From JBECKS01 sp964557005 (GTDB lineage Bacteria; Pseudomonadota; Gammaproteobacteria; Pseudomonadales; JBECKS01): a DNA stretch of 64,000 bases. Of this stretch, positions 24,469 to 32,612 are shown in pieces. A program made the position numbers and the translations under genes. The stretch spans positions 12,753-76,752 of the forward strand of contig CAZKYI010000010.1 of NCBI GenBank assembly GCA_964557005.1, given 5' to 3'. Numbering within the stretch: the first letter of the stretch is position 1; every line of letters begins with the position of its first letter. The notes under the pieces were generated by a model. It was given only the letters and a program-made list of their open reading frames with translations, was not told the origin of the DNA and ran no database searches.

Positions 24469-25275
24469 ATTCCTGCGTGAAAACAAATCACACGCGAGTG
24501 GAAAATAACGCTTGGAGTAGTACATAAACCACGCTTCAGGTGACACGGGAACAACCGCTTTGTTTTTCTGAATGGCTTTCGGAATCGCTCGTGCCACTTT
24601 GCTTGGTGGATAGTTGCGCTTCTTGTAAAAACGCACAGCGGTTCTTTTGAATTTTTCGGCCTGCGCTTCGTCACCTTCAACCAAAGTGTTTTGAATGATG
24701 GGTGTGTTCACAATGCCCGGGCAAATCGACGTGACACCAATGTTATGTTTCGCCAAATCACTTCTTAACGCTTCTGAAAAACCCAAAAAGGCAAACTTGG
24801 AGGTGGTGTAGGCAATCATTTCCTTGGTGGCAATAAACGCCGAAGCCGACACCATATTCACAATATGCCCGCCTTTTCCTGCTTCAATCATCGCAGGCAA
24901 GAAGGCTTCACAAAAATGAATGCCGCCAAACAAATTAATGCCGATGGTTTTTTCCCAGGTGCTGTGTTTGACATTGAGGAATCTGCCTGCCACACCAATA
25001 CCTGCGTTATTCACCAGCACATCAACGCTCTGATGTTTTTCGTGAATGTGTTTGGCCAGTTGTTGCACCTGCTCACGATTGCTTACATCGCATTGAAAGG
25101 CTTCCGCCTCCACGCCTTTTGCGCTGAGTTCATCGGCCACTTTTTTCACCACATCAAGATTGATGTCGACCAGCAACAGATGCGCACCCAATCTTGCAAA
25201 TTCTTTGGCAGTTTCCAGACCAATGCCGCTGCCAGCACCAGTGATGAGCACTTTTTTATTCAGAAATGATTTCAT
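24448..25275 (-). CDS. SDR family oxidoreductase
   Basis: A 275-residue classical SDR: TGAGSGIG at residues 12-19, D37 favouring NAD(H), NNAG at 89-92, the catalytic Ser in MVSASAF, then Y156-TTSK160. The long C-terminal part (KRNYPPSKVARAIPKAIQKNK, then a hydrophobic region) is typical of SDRs in lipid metabolism. The ATG lies inside the 3' end of the alpha/beta hydrolase gene (20-nt overlap), so it is co-transcribed with it and the PF10118 gene. Confidence 0.88.
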   Translation of the reverse strand: MKSFLNKKVLITGAGSGIGLETAKEFARLGAHLLLVDINLDVVKKVADELSAKGVEAEAFQCDVSNREQVQQLAKHIHEKHQSVDVLVNNAGIGVAGRFLNVKHSTWEKTIGINLFGGIHFCEAFLPAMIEAGKGGHIVNMVSASAFIATKEMIAYTTSKFAFLGFSEALRSDLAKHNIGVTSICPGIVNTPIIQNTLVEGDEAQAEKFKRTAVRFYKKRNYPPSKVARAIPKAIQKNKAVVPVSPEAWFMYYSKRYFPLACDLFSRRNLLKDGI

Positions 25276-26197
25276 GGCCGCTTTCCTCCAAAAATTGGGT
25301 AATCAGTGTTGTGACTTGTTCAGGGTGCGTTCTTTGCACCCAATGTTTTGCATCAATTTCTTTGAAGCTCAACTTGCTTACATAGTCGCTGTAATTGGTT
25401 AAAAGCCAGGGACGCACAAATTCATCTTGTGTGGGTATGACAATCTGTGTGGGTACTTTACAGGCATGCTTGTGTGGTATGCGCGGTGGCAAGGGTATGT
25501 TGGTTAAATACAAAAACATGGTGTTAAAAAAACGGTTTTTCACTTCGTGTGCATTTTGAGCAAGCGACGCATCATCAGCAGGATAACCGTATTGAATCAG
25601 TTTACGGTTCACCGCCACATACTGGCTCGAAGAAAATCTAACCGCAGCTAACGGTGGAAAAACCGCAGCGTATTTACCAAAAGTGCGTATGATTTCAGCC
25701 AGTTGATATTTCTGTTCACCACTCACTGACAGCACTTTGTTAAACCATGCAACAGGATTCAAAAAACATCGTCGATAAGTGCGCAGCATTAAACCCAGAT
25801 GCGGGCCTGAAAAACTGCTCCAACTCAATACCCGTTTTGAATACTGCCGATGAAACACATAAGACCAGCCCAATACCGAACCCCAATCATGTCCAACCAA
25901 ATGAAAGGTGCCGGTTTCGCCGAGTATTTGATTGGCCACACTGTCAATATCTTGCAGTATGTTGTTAATGCGATATTCAAACGGATTTCCATTTCTGGAA
26001 CTCTCACCCACGCCTCTTAAATCCAGCGCCAGCACATGGTAGTGCTTCGCCATCGCCTGTATTTGCAAGCTCCACACATCATGGGTATCCGGAAAACCAT
26101 GCAAAAACAGCACCGTGGGATTTTCCTTATTGCCCCATTCATAAGCCGATATAACAGCGCCCTTACACGGCACCCGATGTTTGATTGTGTTCATCAT
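25256..26197 (-). CDS. Alpha/beta hydrolase, epoxide-hydrolase/dehalogenase-like
   Basis: A 313-residue soluble hydrolase. The oxyanion motif LHGFPDTHDVW (residues 32-42) and the nucleophile elbow GHD104WGS mark the class with an aspartate nucleophile (epoxide hydrolases, haloalkane dehalogenases), not serine esterases. LRGVGESSR follows strand 4 and the C-terminal His lies in DAKHWVQRTHPE. GGTGAG precedes the ATG. The exact substrate cannot be deduced. Confidence 0.85.
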   Translation of the reverse strand: MMNTIKHRVPCKGAVISAYEWGNKENPTVLFLHGFPDTHDVWSLQIQAMAKHYHVLALDLRGVGESSRNGNPFEYRINNILQDIDSVANQILGETGTFHLVGHDWGSVLGWSYVFHRQYSKRVLSWSSFSGPHLGLMLRTYRRCFLNPVAWFNKVLSVSGEQKYQLAEIIRTFGKYAAVFPPLAAVRFSSSQYVAVNRKLIQYGYPADDASLAQNAHEVKNRFFNTMFLYLTNIPLPPRIPHKHACKVPTQIVIPTQDEFVRPWLLTNYSDYVSKLSFKEIDAKHWVQRTHPEQVTTLITQFLEESGHEIISE

Positions 26198-26221
26198 TTG
26201 CCACTCACCTTTATGCGTACT

Positions 26222-27100
26222 CTACGCGTAGTCCAACGCATTGATTTGGGTCATATCCTTGCCCGATTCATAATCTTTTATCCATCTTTCAATGAGCTGA
26301 TCATTATCCAACTCACCGGGATGAAATCCTGGCCTGAAATAATTAAACAGCGTGGGTATGAAAGCACTGAGCAAACTTTTTTCAGCTTTCCCGCCTTTTT
26401 GTACCAGTGCTTTGCACAAACGCCATACCCCTGAAACATAACCAACATCATCTTTGCCATACATGTACATCACACCTCTTGCCCACGCTTGCAAAAACAA
26501 CAGCGTCACAAGGCCATACGCAGTGATTCTCAGAACATAGCTGCCTGAAACGGCCTGAAAAGCATCAAAACACAAGGCTCGGTGTTCGTATTCCTCAACC
26601 GCATGCCAATACAACATGGCACTGATTTCGCTGTCGTCTGATAAAAAACGCTCGGGCGATTCCAGCACAATCTGCGCAATCATGGAGGTGTAATGCTCGC
26701 CACCTGCTGTAAGCGCAATGTTCAGTTTGGCAAAAAAATCACTCTGCTCGCCCTTTTTTAACGAGGCATTGAGCACCTTGATGAGGCTCTGTTCTATTTT
26801 CCTGAGTTTGACGTAACCCAGTGCATCGAGATGTTCGTTAAACGCTTTGTGATTACTGGAATGATGCGCTTCCTGACCACAAAAAGCGCCGACCTGCTTT
26901 TGCAACTCACCGTCTTCAATTTTGTTTCTGACTTGCCGCATCGCTGGAATAAAAAAATCTTCCGCCGCAGGCAGCAGGTAAATCAAGCCATCGACAAAGT
27001 GCGTAAGAATCGGATCATCATTCGACCAATGGCGCTTGGGCGGTTTGGAAAATCGAAAGGCAACCGGCCTTGCTTTCAACGGAATCGATTTTCTGGACAT
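26222..27100 (-). CDS. Metal-dependent hydrolase family protein (PF10118)
   Basis: 292 residues, recognised by paired helical metal-binding motifs: FCGQEAHHSSNH near 95-106, GGEHYTS near 144, and WHAVEEYEHRALCFD near 170-184. These Glu/His pairs look like a ferritin-type di-iron site, though the family is named a predicted metal-dependent hydrolase. Members often neighbour SDRs and alpha/beta hydrolases in marine gammaproteobacteria. It is the first gene of the minus-strand trio, divergent from the AraC regulator. Confidence 0.8.
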   Translation of the reverse strand: MSRKSIPLKARPVAFRFSKPPKRHWSNDDPILTHFVDGLIYLLPAAEDFFIPAMRQVRNKIEDGELQKQVGAFCGQEAHHSSNHKAFNEHLDALGYVKLRKIEQSLIKVLNASLKKGEQSDFFAKLNIALTAGGEHYTSMIAQIVLESPERFLSDDSEISAMLYWHAVEEYEHRALCFDAFQAVSGSYVLRITAYGLVTLLFLQAWARGVMYMYGKDDVGYVSGVWRLCKALVQKGGKAEKSLLSAFIPTLFNYFRPGFHPGELDNDQLIERWIKDYESGKDMTQINALDYA

Positions 27101-27174
27101 AGTGCTACCTCACCTCAACCATCATGATGAAGCTTATTAAAGAACTGGCGCAAGGCAGATTCCAGCAAAAAATA

Positions 27175-27203
27175 TTGCAAGTAAGCATTTTAAGCCATAT
27201 AAC
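27175..27203 (+). promoter_or_regulatory. Candidate sigma-70 promoter of the AraC-type gene
   Basis: TTGCAA, 17-nt spacer, then TATAAC, followed about 57 nt later by the ATG. It lies in the 160-nt divergent intergenic region. Four of six and five of six consensus positions match. Confidence 0.5.
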
Positions 27204-27260
27204 CATCGCCACTGGCTGAAAATACCAATCATAAATTTTACAACAGACAAGAAGAACGAC

Positions 27261-28286
27261 ATGGATACCAACACACTGGGCACCACCAACTTCGTCAATT
27301 TACTACTCGGCGCTTTTGAAAGGCTGGGCATTCCAGCGCATTTGGCCTTGAGAGGCACGGGCATCAACGCGCGGCAGCTTCATGCCGAAAACACGGTGGT
27401 GCCCTTCAACCACATTCATCTGATTTTTCTCAATGGCCTGATTGTGAGCCAAAGGCAGCCCGACGAACTCGCCTTTCTGTGCGGCCTGAATACCCACATT
27501 AACGCCTATGGCAGTGTGGGGCTGGCCGCCATGAGTGAGGCAACGCTGGGCAAGGCGATGGATATTTTTTTGAACTACCTGCCCACCTACATGCCCGGGC
27601 TGACCATCGAAAAAAAGCACCTCAACCAACAGGTCACACTCACCCTGAAAAAAAGTGCCAAACACGATGATTTTATTCTCGAACTGATCGATTGCGCACT
27701 CATAGGCAGTGCGCTTGCCATGCTGAAAATGATGACGGGCAGAAACTACAAACGCTACGCCCGCCTGATTGAGGTGGATTTACCTTTTGCCAAAAAGAAA
27801 TTCATCACTAACAACCCCGAACTGTCGAATATTCACTTCACTTTTGAAACAAAGGTGAGTCAGGTGCGCTTTCATCAATCGCTGCTCGATTTCAAACTGC
27901 CGATGGCCAATCCCCAGATTGTGCGGCAGATCATCGAAACCCATACACCCAACTTTGCACACAGTAAGCATCTGGGCGGTGCTGTCAAAGCATGGATTCA
28001 CCACGCATTGTACGATGCACCTTCAAATACACCCCCTCCCATTACGCAAGCGTGTGAACACTTTGGTATGCCAGAGCGCAGTTTTAATCGAAAACTCAAA
28101 CAAGAAGGTTACAGCTACAGGCAATTATTACTGGAAGCGCGCATGCTCAAAGCAGAGCATGAATTGAAAGTGTCTAACAAAAAAATCAGCGTGGTGGCGA
28201 GCGAACTGGGCTACAAAGATGTCACCAGTTTTAACAAGGCATTTAAAAAGTTTTTTGATGTTCAGCCATCGCGGTTAAGGGAGTGA
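27261..28286 (+). CDS. AraC family transcriptional regulator
   Basis: A 341-residue regulator. The N-terminal arabinose-binding-like domain (PF12625 type, residues about 20-210) starts with NLLLGAFERLGIPAHLALRGTGI. The C-terminal AraC helix-turn-helix pair (about 240-341) contains ARMLKAEHELKVSNKKISVVASELGYKDVTSFNKAFKKFFDVQPSRLRE (key residues A-x-x-L-G-Y and F-N-K-A-F-K). Divergent placement suggests that it controls the PF10118/hydrolase/SDR genes and perhaps the whole 20956-27100 cluster. Confidence 0.88.
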   Translation: MDTNTLGTTNFVNLLLGAFERLGIPAHLALRGTGINARQLHAENTVVPFNHIHLIFLNGLIVSQRQPDELAFLCGLNTHINAYGSVGLAAMSEATLGKAMDIFLNYLPTYMPGLTIEKKHLNQQVTLTLKKSAKHDDFILELIDCALIGSALAMLKMMTGRNYKRYARLIEVDLPFAKKKFITNNPELSNIHFTFETKVSQVRFHQSLLDFKLPMANPQIVRQIIETHTPNFAHSKHLGGAVKAWIHHALYDAPSNTPPPITQACEHFGMPERSFNRKLKQEGYSYRQLLLEARMLKAEHELKVSNKKISVVASELGYKDVTSFNKAFKKFFDVQPSRLRE

Positions 28287-28295
28287 GGAATAAAT

Positions 28296-29114
28296 TCAAT
28301 GTGAGCCAAGCAACAATCCGGCAACACTTAAATCCTCATCAATATCTGGCCAATGAATCCCTTCACCATCACCCAGTAGTGTCCACTTATCACGTTGTAC
28401 CGAGCTTGCCTGTGAGAGTCTGGGGAACCAGACCAAAGGTGCGGAAATGCTGCGACCGTCCGACAAGTCAACAACCAAAGCAACATCTGTACACATAACA
28501 TTCACTGCCAGCGGGTGAAGCTTAACGGCTTTTTTATCGGCACCAATATATGCAGCAATAACAACTACTACCATTAACAACCCTGTTAATGCTTCATACA
28601 TAGAAAAAGCTTTCATCAACCAGTGAGCTGGCTGAAAATCCCCATAACCTAGAGTAGTAATTGTAATAACGCTAAAATATGCGCTCTCGAAGAAATTGTT
28701 ATGTTCTGGTTTAAATGGTTGTTGCAGCCAATTAAAATAATAAATAATAGAAAAATAAATTATGAGCCCTATGTAGCTTTTGAGCGCCATCTGAAGTCGC
28801 TCATAAGGCTTCAAATCTGAAGCTTGCTCCTCATTCTTGAGGTGACTTAGCGCATCCCAGTAGAACGCAAAAACGAGTTCATTAATCCGTGACCACGCTA
28901 CGAGCAACAAGACCACTGACAAGACCACACAACTTAAGAAATCTGGCCAAATTGCTGTAATAGCAGAAGCAGCCAATGCGAAACTAAGTTCAGCGTAAAT
29001 GAAAAAGCGACTCCATGAACGATGAAACTTACCCCTGTTATTGGCTTTCTCTTTTAGCAAATCAAATAGCATCCTCGTAGGAGACAATATCCAACCTAAT
29101 ATTTTTGCAATCAT
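28296..29114 (-). CDS. Two-pore-helix potassium channel fused to a DUF2442 domain
   Basis: 272 residues. Four hydrophobic helices (about 38-56, 58-76, 110-130, 168-191) include a pore loop with the K+ selectivity filter TITTLGYGD at 151-159. Directly after the last helix comes a domain at 205-270 matching DUF2442: LSDGR, APLVWFPRLSQAS, GIHWPDIDEDLSVAGLLLG. DUF2442 proteins are normally free-standing 70-90-residue proteins, often beside DUF4160 in toxin-antitoxin-like pairs. Channels usually carry RCK or cyclic-nucleotide domains in this place. The frame is continuous, so this is a real fusion. It is convergent with the AraC gene. Confidence 0.85.
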   Translation of the reverse strand: MIAKILGWILSPTRMLFDLLKEKANNRGKFHRSWSRFFIYAELSFALAASAITAIWPDFLSCVVLSVVLLLVAWSRINELVFAFYWDALSHLKNEEQASDLKPYERLQMALKSYIGLIIYFSIIYYFNWLQQPFKPEHNNFFESAYFSVITITTLGYGDFQPAHWLMKAFSMYEALTGLLMVVVVIAAYIGADKKAVKLHPLAVNVMCTDVALVVDLSDGRSISAPLVWFPRLSQASSVQRDKWTLLGDGEGIHWPDIDEDLSVAGLLLGSH

Positions 29115-29209
29115 GGTCGTGTGCGCCCAACAATTTAATTGTGATTAATCTTTTATAACAATTAAACCTACAAGCAAAACCACCGCTTAGCAAGAAAATA
29201 ACCCAAAAC

Positions 29210-29851
29210 TCACCCAGTCAATATTTCCTTGTTTTCAACACCACCATTGATAGCCAACCCCAAAACCCGCTCAACCAAAGCACTCATGGACAATGCCCCA
29301 CCGGGTTTATACCAGTACGCCGTCCAGACAATCGCACCATTGAGTAACTGGCGCAGGTAAATGGGTTCGATATGGGTCAGCCCTTCCTGTTGCGCTTGCG
29401 CCAGCACCTCATGCCACAAATCAAAATAGGCTTTGCGTTCCTTCAACAAATACTGTTGTTGTTCCTCGGTGAGTGAGCGCCATTCGGATATCAGCACGGC
29501 GGTGGCATTGCGGGTTTTACCATGAATAAAAGCCAGCTCAATCACAATGAGGGTGCGAATTTTCTGCTCGGTGGTGTCGGCTTCCTCTAGTGCCAGTGCC
29601 AGTGCGGTTTCCATTGACACCACCACTTCCTTCATCACCGCAAACAGGATTTCGCCCTTGCTGCTGAAATGGTGAAAGATGCTGCCAGACAAAATGCCCA
29701 CTTCGGCGGCCAGTTCGCGCACTGTGGTTTCGGCATAACCTTTTTCCCGAAACAGCTTGGCAGCGGCGGCCAGCAAGCGGCCTTTCGGCTGATCGGGGTC
29801 GGAAATTTTGCCCTCAGTAATAAGGGTGCGAATGACGGTACCAACTTTCAT
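29210..29851 (-). CDS. TetR family repressor of the atu-type operon
   Basis: A 213-residue TetR regulator. The helix-turn-helix covers residues about 23-70 (ETTVRELAAEVGILSGSIFHHFSSKGEIL), and the ligand domain follows with a KstR2/AtuR-like C-terminus. It is divergent from the atuA-like gene with an 18-bp palindrome in the shared promoter region. It probably responds to an acyl-CoA from the pathway, as AtuR and KstR2 do (inference from family). Confidence 0.85.
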   Translation of the reverse strand: MKVGTVIRTLITEGKISDPDQPKGRLLAAAAKLFREKGYAETTVRELAAEVGILSGSIFHHFSSKGEILFAVMKEVVVSMETALALALEEADTTEQKIRTLIVIELAFIHGKTRNATAVLISEWRSLTEEQQQYLLKERKAYFDLWHEVLAQAQQEGLTHIEPIYLRQLLNGAIVWTAYWYKPGGALSMSALVERVLGLAINGGVENKEILTG

Positions 29852-29900
29852 GGACTGGAAACTAGCTGCGTTGTTTAAGGCATATTAGGTTCGCTTGCTA

Positions 29901-29918
29901 ACCAAGCGCTTGCTTGGT
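29901..29918. promoter_or_regulatory. TetR operator in the atu-type promoter
   Basis: ACCAAGCGCTTGCTTGGT: perfect 7-bp arms around GCTT, with an inner palindrome CAAGCGCTTG. It also satisfies the KstR2-type pattern AnCAAGnnCTTGnT. It overlaps the -35 region of the plus-strand promoter, as expected for a repressor site. Confidence 0.75.
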
Positions 29919-29939
29919 AGTATCAGGCATCATTATAAT
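29910..29939 (+). promoter_or_regulatory. Candidate promoter of the atu-type operon
   Basis: TTGCTT, an 18-nt spacer and a perfect TATAAT. The -35 element lies inside the palindromic operator. The first start codon is 57 nt beyond the -10 box, after GGAGG. Confidence 0.6.
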
Positions 29940-29995
29940 GGATGCAACAGGAAATTCCCGACCCGTACTAAGCCTGTACTAATGAAGGAGGGGCT

Positions 29996-31783
29996 ATGTC
30001 AGCAGTGGTAAAACCGGACGTAATAAAGATTGCCAATTGCAGTGGCTTTTACGGCGACAGGCTGTCTGCCGCCAGAGAAATGGTGGAAGGCGGCCCCATT
30101 GACGTGCTGACCGGCGATTATCTGGCCGAGTTGACCATGGCCATTCTTTACGGCCAGAAACTCAAGCGTGACAGCGGCGGCTATGTGGGCACCTTTCTGA
30201 AACAACTGAAAGAGGTGCTGGCGCAGTGTCAGGAAAAGAATATCAAGGTGGTCAGCAATGCCGGTGGTTTGAACCCCAAGGGCATGGCCGATGCAGTGGA
30301 GGCCATGATTCAGGAATTGGGTTTGAATCTAAAAGTGGCCTTTATCGACGGCGATGATTTGTTAGCCGACATGGACGCTTTGAAAGCCAAAGGTGAAACC
30401 TTTACCAATATGGATACAGGTCAGCATCTGGCCGATTCGCGTAATCCTGTCCTTACCGCCAATGCCTATCTGGGTGCCTGGGGCATCAAAACGGCGCTCG
30501 ATGAAGGTGCCGATATTGTGATTTGCCCGCGTGTCACCGATGCCGCCGTGGTCATGGGGCCAGCCGCGTGGAAATTTAACTGGCAGCGCGATGATTACGA
30601 CGCACTGGCTGGCGCACTGGCTGCGGGACACATTATTGAATGCGGCGCTCAGGCAACGGGCGGCAATTATTCTTTTTTCAAAGAAGTGCCGAGCTTTCAC
30701 AATGTCGGTTTCCCCATTGCGGAAGTTGCTGCCGACGGCAGTTTTACCATCACCAAACATGCGGGTACGGGCGGACTGGTTTCGGTGGGCACGGTAAAGG
30801 CACAACTGCTGTATGAAATTGCTGCCCCCGAATATTTTAATCCTGATGTGATTGCGCATTTTGATACCTTGAAAATCGAACAGACGGGAACAGACCGCGT
30901 AAGGGTAAGCGGCTGCAAAGGCTCATCGCCCACTGCAACGCATAAGGTGTGCATCAACACGATGGGCGGTTATCGCAACGGCATGGATGTGATATTGACA
31001 GGGTTGGACATTGAAGAAAAAGCCAACATTTTTACTGATGTGTTGTTTGCCTCGGTCGGCGGTAAGGAAAAATTCGATTCGGTTTCCGTGCAACTGATTC
31101 GCAGCGATAAAGAAGACCCGGCCACCAACGAAGAAGCCTATGCCACGCTCAGCATTAACGTCAAATCGCACAATCAGGATCTGGTCGGAAGAATTTTTTC
31201 CGCCAAAATGATTGAGTTGGCACTGGCCAATTTCCCCGGCTTCGCCGCACACAGCAAACCCGGTGGCGGTAACAGTTTTATTTCCTATTGGCCTGCACTG
31301 GTTGATAGCAAGCACATTGTTGAATGTGTCCATATTGATGGAAAGGTTATAGAAGTCTTACCCACCAATCAGTTGAATTTGCCTGAAGTAACAGTAGCCA
31401 GAGCAGCCATGCCTGCATTGGATTTTCCTGAAGGTGAAACCATGCGCCTGCCATTGGGAAGATTGTTCGGCACACGCTCCGGTGATAAAGGCGGCTGTGC
31501 CAACTTGGGTGTGTGGGCAAACAGCGAAGCCTCCTACGCATTTTTATCCCGTTATTTAACTGTAGAAAAACTCAAAACGCTGTTACCCGACACCGCACCC
31601 TTTGACATTGCGCGTTATGATTTTCCCAATCTTTATGCAGTGAATTTTTTTATTAAAGGCATTCTTGGTGAAGGCGTGTCATCGTCAGTGCGTATGGACG
31701 GACAAGCCAAAACTCTCGGCGAATATTTGCGTGCCAAAATTATTGAAGTGCCGAACAGTTTATCGGCAGATATTCGGGAGTAG
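29996..31783 (+). CDS. AtuA-like DUF1446 protein
   Basis: 595 residues: an N-terminal DUF1446 domain (about 9-360, starting IKIANCSGFYGDRLSAAREMVEGGPIDVLTGDYLAELTM, key residues G-F-x-G-D) and a C-terminal AtuA-associated domain (about 480-585, with RSGDKGGCANLGVWA). AtuA is required for growth on acyclic terpenes in Pseudomonas, but its reaction is not established. GGAGG precedes the ATG. It is the first gene of a six-gene operon with hydratase, carboxylase and dehydrogenases. Confidence 0.9.
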   Translation: MSAVVKPDVIKIANCSGFYGDRLSAAREMVEGGPIDVLTGDYLAELTMAILYGQKLKRDSGGYVGTFLKQLKEVLAQCQEKNIKVVSNAGGLNPKGMADAVEAMIQELGLNLKVAFIDGDDLLADMDALKAKGETFTNMDTGQHLADSRNPVLTANAYLGAWGIKTALDEGADIVICPRVTDAAVVMGPAAWKFNWQRDDYDALAGALAAGHIIECGAQATGGNYSFFKEVPSFHNVGFPIAEVAADGSFTITKHAGTGGLVSVGTVKAQLLYEIAAPEYFNPDVIAHFDTLKIEQTGTDRVRVSGCKGSSPTATHKVCINTMGGYRNGMDVILTGLDIEEKANIFTDVLFASVGGKEKFDSVSVQLIRSDKEDPATNEEAYATLSINVKSHNQDLVGRIFSAKMIELALANFPGFAAHSKPGGGNSFISYWPALVDSKHIVECVHIDGKVIEVLPTNQLNLPEVTVARAAMPALDFPEGETMRLPLGRLFGTRSGDKGGCANLGVWANSEASYAFLSRYLTVEKLKTLLPDTAPFDIARYDFPNLYAVNFFIKGILGEGVSSSVRMDGQAKTLGEYLRAKIIEVPNSLSADIRE

Positions 31784-31786
31784 AAC

Positions 31787-32593
31787 ATGAGTGAAACCTT
31801 GTCACTGGAAGGATTGATTTTTGAATGTATTGAACTGGACATCAGCAATCACATTATGACGATTGTGTTGAATCGTCCCGATAAAAAAAATGCCTTAAAT
31901 CCCACCCTTACCCATGAACTTTTGTATGCGCTGGATTATGCCAAACAGGAAAATAGCATTCGTGTGGTGGTGATTGGCGCGAAAGGCGATGTGTTTTGTG
32001 CGGGTGGTGATTTGCGTTCGATGAGTGGGCACGAAGGCAGTGGCCCACAATCCAATGTACCCAAACGCGGTGAAATGAACGATGTCAGTATGCGTCTGCG
32101 ACATTTATACAAACCGGTGATTGCGCGTATTCAGGGGCCTGTCCTTGCCGGTGCCTTGTTAATTGTTTGCAATGTCACCCATGCCATTGCCGCAAAAACC
32201 GCTACTTTTTCTGCACCTGAAATCAAACGCGGTTTGTGGCCCTTTATGGTGATGGCCGGATTGTTTCGGGTCATGCCCAAGCGCGCAGGGCTGGATTTCA
32301 TTATGCGCGGCGAAGCCATTGATGCAGCAACGGCAGAACAATTTGGCTTAATCAACAAGAGTGTGGAACCTGAACATCTCAACGCCTATGTTGCAAAACT
32401 GGCAGCAGATTTTGCGGCACTGGCACCTAACACCATGAGCATGGGTTTACAAGCCTATGTGCAACAGGAAGACCAACACTTTGATGAAGCCATTCCGTTT
32501 TTGAAAGCACAACTGGATGCTTGTTTGAAAAGTGCCGATGCCAAAGAGGGGATAACAGCGTTTTTGGAAAAACGGCAGCCGAATTGGGATTAA
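31787..32593 (+). CDS. Enoyl-CoA hydratase/isomerase family protein (AtuE-like)
   Basis: A 268-residue crotonase: VLNRPDKKNALNPTLTHEL (residues 28-46), the oxyanion region VFCAGGDLRSMSG, and PVLAGALLIVCNVTHAIA. One of the usual glutamates is absent (A-G-A in place of G-G-G/E context), so its reaction may be hydration with an altered base. In atu clusters this position is the isohexenylglutaconyl-CoA hydratase. It is 3 nt after the atuA-like stop. Confidence 0.85.
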   Translation: MSETLSLEGLIFECIELDISNHIMTIVLNRPDKKNALNPTLTHELLYALDYAKQENSIRVVVIGAKGDVFCAGGDLRSMSGHEGSGPQSNVPKRGEMNDVSMRLRHLYKPVIARIQGPVLAGALLIVCNVTHAIAAKTATFSAPEIKRGLWPFMVMAGLFRVMPKRAGLDFIMRGEAIDAATAEQFGLINKSVEPEHLNAYVAKLAADFAALAPNTMSMGLQAYVQQEDQHFDEAIPFLKAQLDACLKSADAKEGITAFLEKRQPNWD

Positions 32594-32612
32594 AAATACG
32601 AGTGACTATTCC

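Noticed and set aside
20956..27100. The cluster as a recently acquired genomic island
   Set aside because: No integrase, tRNA junction, direct repeats or composition shift was seen; tight overlaps suggest long-standing operons.
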